Positions 60,984 to 64,000 of a DNA stretch of 64,000 bases are shown here, one piece after another (within the stretch, counting starts at the first letter, position 1; each line of letters opens with the position of its first letter). The position numbers and the translations under genes are program-made. Below the pieces are notes generated by a model. That model saw nothing but the letters and a program-made list of their open reading frames with translations. It did not search any database and was not told the DNA's origin. Source of the DNA: Algoriphagus sp. (GTDB lineage Bacteria; Bacteroidota; Bacteroidia; Cytophagales; Cyclobacteriaceae); contig JAGXQZ010000013.1 in assembly GCA_018336015.1 (NCBI GenBank), forward strand, positions 1 to 64,000, written 5' to 3'.

Positions 60984-61441
60984 GAGTTCTTACCTAAATA
61001 TTCCAAAAGCCGGACGATTCGTTCGGCTTTTTGCTCTTCTGTATTTGCCGAATAGATCATTTCCAGCCATCTGGTTTGCTCCTCGGATGTCAGGCTAAGG
61101 TATAGATCAAGCTTTCCGGGATCATCGAGTAAGCAATCTCTTAATTCCTCAGTCAGTTGGGTAGGAATGCCATTTCGGAATAGTTGAAGGATTACCTTTT
61201 CCCCGCCTCCCTTCTTGATTTGGGTGCGGATTTCTTTGGAAATGGGTAAAAACAAGAAGCCATCTCCCATGGGCATGAGGGTTTTTTCGCTGAATTCAAA
61301 GCTGTCCACACTTCCTGATACCTTCAGCATGCCAAAATGTGTTTTTGCGCCTAGTTGGGAAAGGGGTAGCCTGACAAAAGTCCATCCGCCTTTTCCCGAG
61401 AATTTTTCCAAAAAGAACTCGCCTTCGATTAGTTTTTCCAT
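60980..61441 (-). CDS. DUF1905 / YdeI-like protein
   Basis: The 153-residue product joins a DUF1905 domain (GKGGWTFVRLPLSQLGAKTH, LFLPISKEIRTQIKKGGGEK) with a C-terminal OmdA/YdeI helix region (LTSEEQTRWLEMIYSANTEE, KAERIVRLLEYLGKN). Function unknown. It converges on the TonB receptor gene and overlaps it by 4 bp. Confidence 0.88.
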   Translation of the reverse strand: MEKLIEGEFFLEKFSGKGGWTFVRLPLSQLGAKTHFGMLKVSGSVDSFEFSEKTLMPMGDGFLFLPISKEIRTQIKKGGGEKVILQLFRNGIPTQLTEELRDCLLDDPGKLDLYLSLTSEEQTRWLEMIYSANTEEQKAERIVRLLEYLGKNS

Positions 61442-61446
61442 AAAAA

Positions 61447-61468
61447 AAGCCGTCCAATTGAACGGCTT
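61447..61468 (-). terminator. Terminator after the minus-strand barrel gene
   Basis: AAGCCGT (61447-61453) pairs with ACGGCTT (61462-61468). On the minus strand the stem is followed by a T run (61442-61448 on plus are A), 22 bp beyond the barrel gene stop. Confidence 0.8.
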
Positions 61469-61490
61469 AAAGGTATTGATTTTCTTAGAG

Positions 61491-61934
61491 TTAGTTTAAT
61501 CTCCAGCGCACGTTTAGACCAAAACCTGCACTGAACTCGGTCACTTCTACCAAAAATAAATAAGGTCTGAAATCCAGACCAACTGTGATCGGAACTTCGG
61601 AAAAAGCATATTCAGCTCCTACCTCACCTGCTCCGCCAAATCTGAAATTTTCGGAAAGGTAAATGGACGGACCAAATCCGGCGTACCATTTAAAGTCTGT
61701 ATCCGGGATGTCTTCATAAATAGGGTTCCAGAGTGCATCTACACCTAGACCATTTCCGCCAAAGCTGACATTGGCGTGAATTCGGCTAAAATCACCTGTA
61801 GCGAAGATACCGTCGATGGCTACATTGTTACCATAGAAGTTTCCAAATCGAAGACCTACTTCCTGTGCTTGTGATTCGATAGTGGTCAAAAGAGCAAGGC
61901 CCAAGACAAGAGCGAATAGTTTGATTGTTTTCAT
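61491..61934 (-). CDS. Small outer-membrane beta-barrel protein
   Basis: The 147-residue product has a signal peptide (TIKLFALVLGLALLTTIESQ then AQE) and eight or so amphipathic strands alternating with turns, ending GFGLNVRWRLN (aromatic terminus). Size and pattern match OmpX/OmpA-like small barrels. Function unknown. It is transcribed away from the PLP decarboxylase region. Confidence 0.75.
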   Translation of the reverse strand: MKTIKLFALVLGLALLTTIESQAQEVGLRFGNFYGNNVAIDGIFATGDFSRIHANVSFGGNGLGVDALWNPIYEDIPDTDFKWYAGFGPSIYLSENFRFGGAGEVGAEYAFSEVPITVGLDFRPYLFLVEVTEFSAGFGLNVRWRLN

Positions 61935-62001
61935 ATTGTTTAAAAGTTTGGCGAATAAATAGCGAAAATTAAGCCAAAAAGGCTTTTTACTTCAATTTTG
62001 A

Positions 62002-63468
62002 TCAGATGGTATGAATGGAATGACCGATTCTTACTACTTCCGATACTAGTAAGTCCATGTCCTTCATTCGGGTACGCTGATTGACATTGGCCACACGAAG
62101 AGTATATTTTCCTTTTAAAATCGTGGAGCTCGGTGAGGCGATTCCCTCTTCCTGAAGTCGGAGTAATATCTCCCGATTCAGCCTTCTCAGTTGATCTTCA
62201 TCCCAGTCGGCTCTTTTCATTCGAAAGCAAGTAATGCTCATCGATACAGGAGCTGTCAGTTCTAAATTTGGATGCTGATTGACCAAATCAGCCAGATACT
62301 CTGCTTGCCGGTTATTTTGGGCGATCATCTTCGCGTATTTTTCACGCCCATGTTCTTTTAGGGACATCCAGATTTTCAGGGCTTTGAATCCGCGTGAAAG
62401 TTCAAATCCATAGTTATTGATAGAATCCAGCCCTCCAGAAAGTCCCCGACTCTCCTGTAGGAGGTAATTTGGCGTGATTGCAAAGGCTTCTCGATGTTTC
62501 TTAGCATCTCGGATTAAGGTGCAACCCACTTCGTACGGCACGTACAGCCACTTATGCAGGTCAAAGGCTAAGCTATCTGCAGCTTCGATCGCTTTCAATC
62601 TTTCGGAATAGTTGGGATCCAACTTGGCCAAGGCTCCATAAGCTCCATCCACATGAAACCAAAGTCCATATTTTCTGGAAATTGCAAGTAGCTCCTCCAT
62701 CGGATCAATAGCCCCGGTATTCACTGTACCCGAAGTGCCGACAACACAAAAAGGTAAAAGCCCCTGACTCAAATCGGACTGAATTTGGGTTTCCAACTCA
62801 TCTACCTTCATTTCAAAGCGGTCATTCACACCGATTTTCCGGACTGCATCTGTACCCAAACCAATGATTTCTGCGGCTTTTTGTATGCAGGAGTGAGTTT
62901 CTACGGAGCAATAAAGCACCAACTGTCCGGAAGCAGCTTTGAGTCCTCGTTGTCTGATTTTTTCTTCTCCAAAAGAATTTCGCGCCACAGTCAATGCCGT
63001 GATATTTGCCATCGATCCGCCACTGACCAAAATCCCGGATGCCTCGGAAGGAAAGTTCATCAGTTGCTTGCACCAATTGACGACCTGACGGTCTACGTAC
63101 ATGGCAGCATGCTCTCCTATGGTCGTATTGGGATTCATCCCCGAGGCAAGTAAATCGGCAAGCGTACCTAGTGGAGTCCCCGTACCCTGAATCCATGCAA
63201 AAAACCGAGGATGGACATTGCCTTTGTTGTAAGGAAAAATATACTTTTTGAAGTCCTCGTACACTTCGTTTGGATCTTGACCCGTTTCAGGGATGGGTTG
63301 ATCCAAAAAGGCCTTTACTTCTGCCGGGATTGGTTTCCAAATCTTTTGATCTCGGATAGACTGCCAATAGTCGAATAAATCATCAATCATCTGATGACCA
63401 AGCTCCCTCATTTGATCCCAGTTTTCGGGATCTAGGGTTAGGTCTTTTTTAGGTTTGGGATTTTCCAT
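62002..63468 (-). CDS. Group II PLP-dependent amino acid decarboxylase
   Basis: The 488-residue enzyme matches aromatic-L-amino-acid/diaminobutyrate-type decarboxylases: GNVHPRFFAWIQGTGTPLG, ASGILVSGGSMANITALTVA, CSVETHSCIQKAAEIIG, FHVDGAYGALAKLDPNYSER and the PLP lysine in SLAFDLHKWLYVPYEVG. It decarboxylates an amino acid, giving an amine; substrate not certain. Met start at 63468 fits the family. A DUF486 gene is 42 bp upstream on the same strand. Confidence 0.92.
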   Translation of the reverse strand: MENPKPKKDLTLDPENWDQMRELGHQMIDDLFDYWQSIRDQKIWKPIPAEVKAFLDQPIPETGQDPNEVYEDFKKYIFPYNKGNVHPRFFAWIQGTGTPLGTLADLLASGMNPNTTIGEHAAMYVDRQVVNWCKQLMNFPSEASGILVSGGSMANITALTVARNSFGEEKIRQRGLKAASGQLVLYCSVETHSCIQKAAEIIGLGTDAVRKIGVNDRFEMKVDELETQIQSDLSQGLLPFCVVGTSGTVNTGAIDPMEELLAISRKYGLWFHVDGAYGALAKLDPNYSERLKAIEAADSLAFDLHKWLYVPYEVGCTLIRDAKKHREAFAITPNYLLQESRGLSGGLDSINNYGFELSRGFKALKIWMSLKEHGREKYAKMIAQNNRQAEYLADLVNQHPNLELTAPVSMSITCFRMKRADWDEDQLRRLNREILLRLQEEGIASPSSTILKGKYTLRVANVNQRTRMKDMDLLVSEVVRIGHSIHTI

Positions 63469-63509
63469 CTTTTAAGTTTGAGAAAAGGAATGGTAAGGTG
63501 AAGCGCTTC

Positions 63510-63878
63510 CTATTTTTTGAAAATGAAATAGACTGCCAAAATCAAAAGTACCGCACCTATGAGATGATTAAGCTTTAAGGTTTCATTTTTGAAAGCGATC
63601 AAGGTGAAAATCATAAATACTACCAAGGTGATCACCTCTTGAAGTACTTTCAGTTGGACGAGCGAAAAAGGTCCTCCATTGCCGGAAAAGCCAATTTTAT
63701 TGGCGGGCACCTGAAAACAATATTCGAAAAGGGCAATTCCCCAACTGATAAAAATAACCGAAACCAGACCGAGTTTGCTGAACCATTTCCACTCAGCAAA
63801 TTTCAAATGACCGTACCAAGCTAAGGTCATGAAGGTGTTGGAAAGGACTAGGAGTCCGATGGTGAGGAGAGCTTTCAT
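63510..63878 (-). CDS. DMT-superfamily small membrane protein (DUF486)
   Basis: The 122-residue protein has four membrane helices and the DUF486 features: NTFMTLAWYGHLKF at the start, SWGIALFEYCFQVPANKIGF in the centre and LIGAVLLILAVYFIFKK at the end. It is a drug/metabolite-transporter-like protein with no known substrate. It probably shares a transcript with the downstream decarboxylase, so it could move its amine product (speculative). Confidence 0.9.
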   Translation of the reverse strand: MKALLTIGLLVLSNTFMTLAWYGHLKFAEWKWFSKLGLVSVIFISWGIALFEYCFQVPANKIGFSGNGGPFSLVQLKVLQEVITLVVFMIFTLIAFKNETLKLNHLIGAVLLILAVYFIFKK

Positions 63879-64000
63879 TGACTTTGAAGTAAATTCCTCA
63901 AAAATAGGTAGGATGTAGGTTCTGATAGTTAAAAAATCAACTGATACATTTCCTCCAACTTACTTACCTGGAGAATCTGTATTTTAAACTTACTCAAGTC

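Noticed and set aside
61937-61944. Single TTGTTTAA near the small barrel gene
   Set aside because: Isolated copy without cluster or promoter context; probably chance.
1-64000. tRNA, rRNA, CRISPR or insertion sequence
   Set aside because: No cloverleaf-type or rRNA stretch, direct-repeat array, or transposase frame was seen by eye.

Overview
The window looks like chromosome of an aerobic, carotenoid-pigmented member of the Bacteroidota, most likely order Cytophagales near Algoriphagus or Cyclobacteriaceae. Reasons: CarboxypepD_reg-type TonB-dependent receptors, many short secreted lipoproteins, a DUF6090 protein, propeller histidine kinases, a Bacteroidota -33/-7 promoter (TTTG-N19-TAGATTTG), and a fused CrtYc/CrtYd-type lycopene cyclase beside CruF, CrtZ and CrtW. 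This assignment is inferred from gene content. I saw no tRNA, rRNA, CRISPR array, insertion sequence or phage, and base composition looks even throughout.

Layout. 0-5.8 kb: a beta-helix surface lipoprotein and a TonB-dependent receptor, a secreted protein of unknown role, and DinB. 5.8-10.7 kb: surface-polysaccharide genes (cupin, UDP-GlcNAc 2-epimerase, lipoprotein plus Wzi-like outer-membrane protein, glycosyltransferase). 10.9-18.3 kb: housekeeping and envelope genes (SlyD, lipoprotein, transglutaminase-like protein, RlmH, fasciclin protein, YcxB-like protein, Fur-family regulator, large secreted zinc metalloprotease). 18.3-22.2 kb: a compact type III polyketide synthase locus (FAD oxidoreductase, UbiA prenyltransferase, type III PKS, methyltransferase). 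22.3-30.1 kb: MscS channel, nitroreductase, lipoprotein, a metal-handling operon (DUF3299-like protein, COG0523 GTPase, and a 55-residue protein), a membrane MutS-like ATPase, purK-purE. 30.2-33.6 kb: peroxide defence (OxyR, a cysteine-free OhrR homologue, Ohr) with a Tat-exported Gfo/Idh/MocA oxidoreductase between. 33.7-36.2 kb: M14 carboxypeptidase.

36.4-46.4 kb is a signalling island: a lipoprotein-type 14-repeat propeller histidine kinase, a patatin phospholipase with a cyclic-nucleotide-binding domain, a second kinase with a near-copy of the first kinase core, two paralogous single-domain response regulators, a response regulator fused to a class III adenylate cyclase with complete catalytic residues, and a DUF6090 membrane protein. 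The parts fit a chain kinase -> receiver-cyclase -> cAMP -> phospholipase. This is the best candidate for an undescribed system. 46.5-50.2 kb encodes a secreted beta-propeller amidohydrolase.

50.2-58.5 kb is a carotenoid region: TspO and DUF4286 on the minus strand; cruF, crtZ and a CarH-like MerR/B12-binding regulator; then an ECF sigma factor, crtI, crtB, lycopene cyclase, ispH and crtW. Five TTGTTTAA-type sites lie in the 180 bp before the sigma gene, one inside its promoter spacer. This gives a testable light/B12-responsive switch for pigment (probably a flexixanthin-type carotenoid). 58.6-64 kb: a second TonB-dependent receptor, a DUF1905 protein, a small outer-membrane barrel, a PLP decarboxylase and a DUF486 membrane protein.
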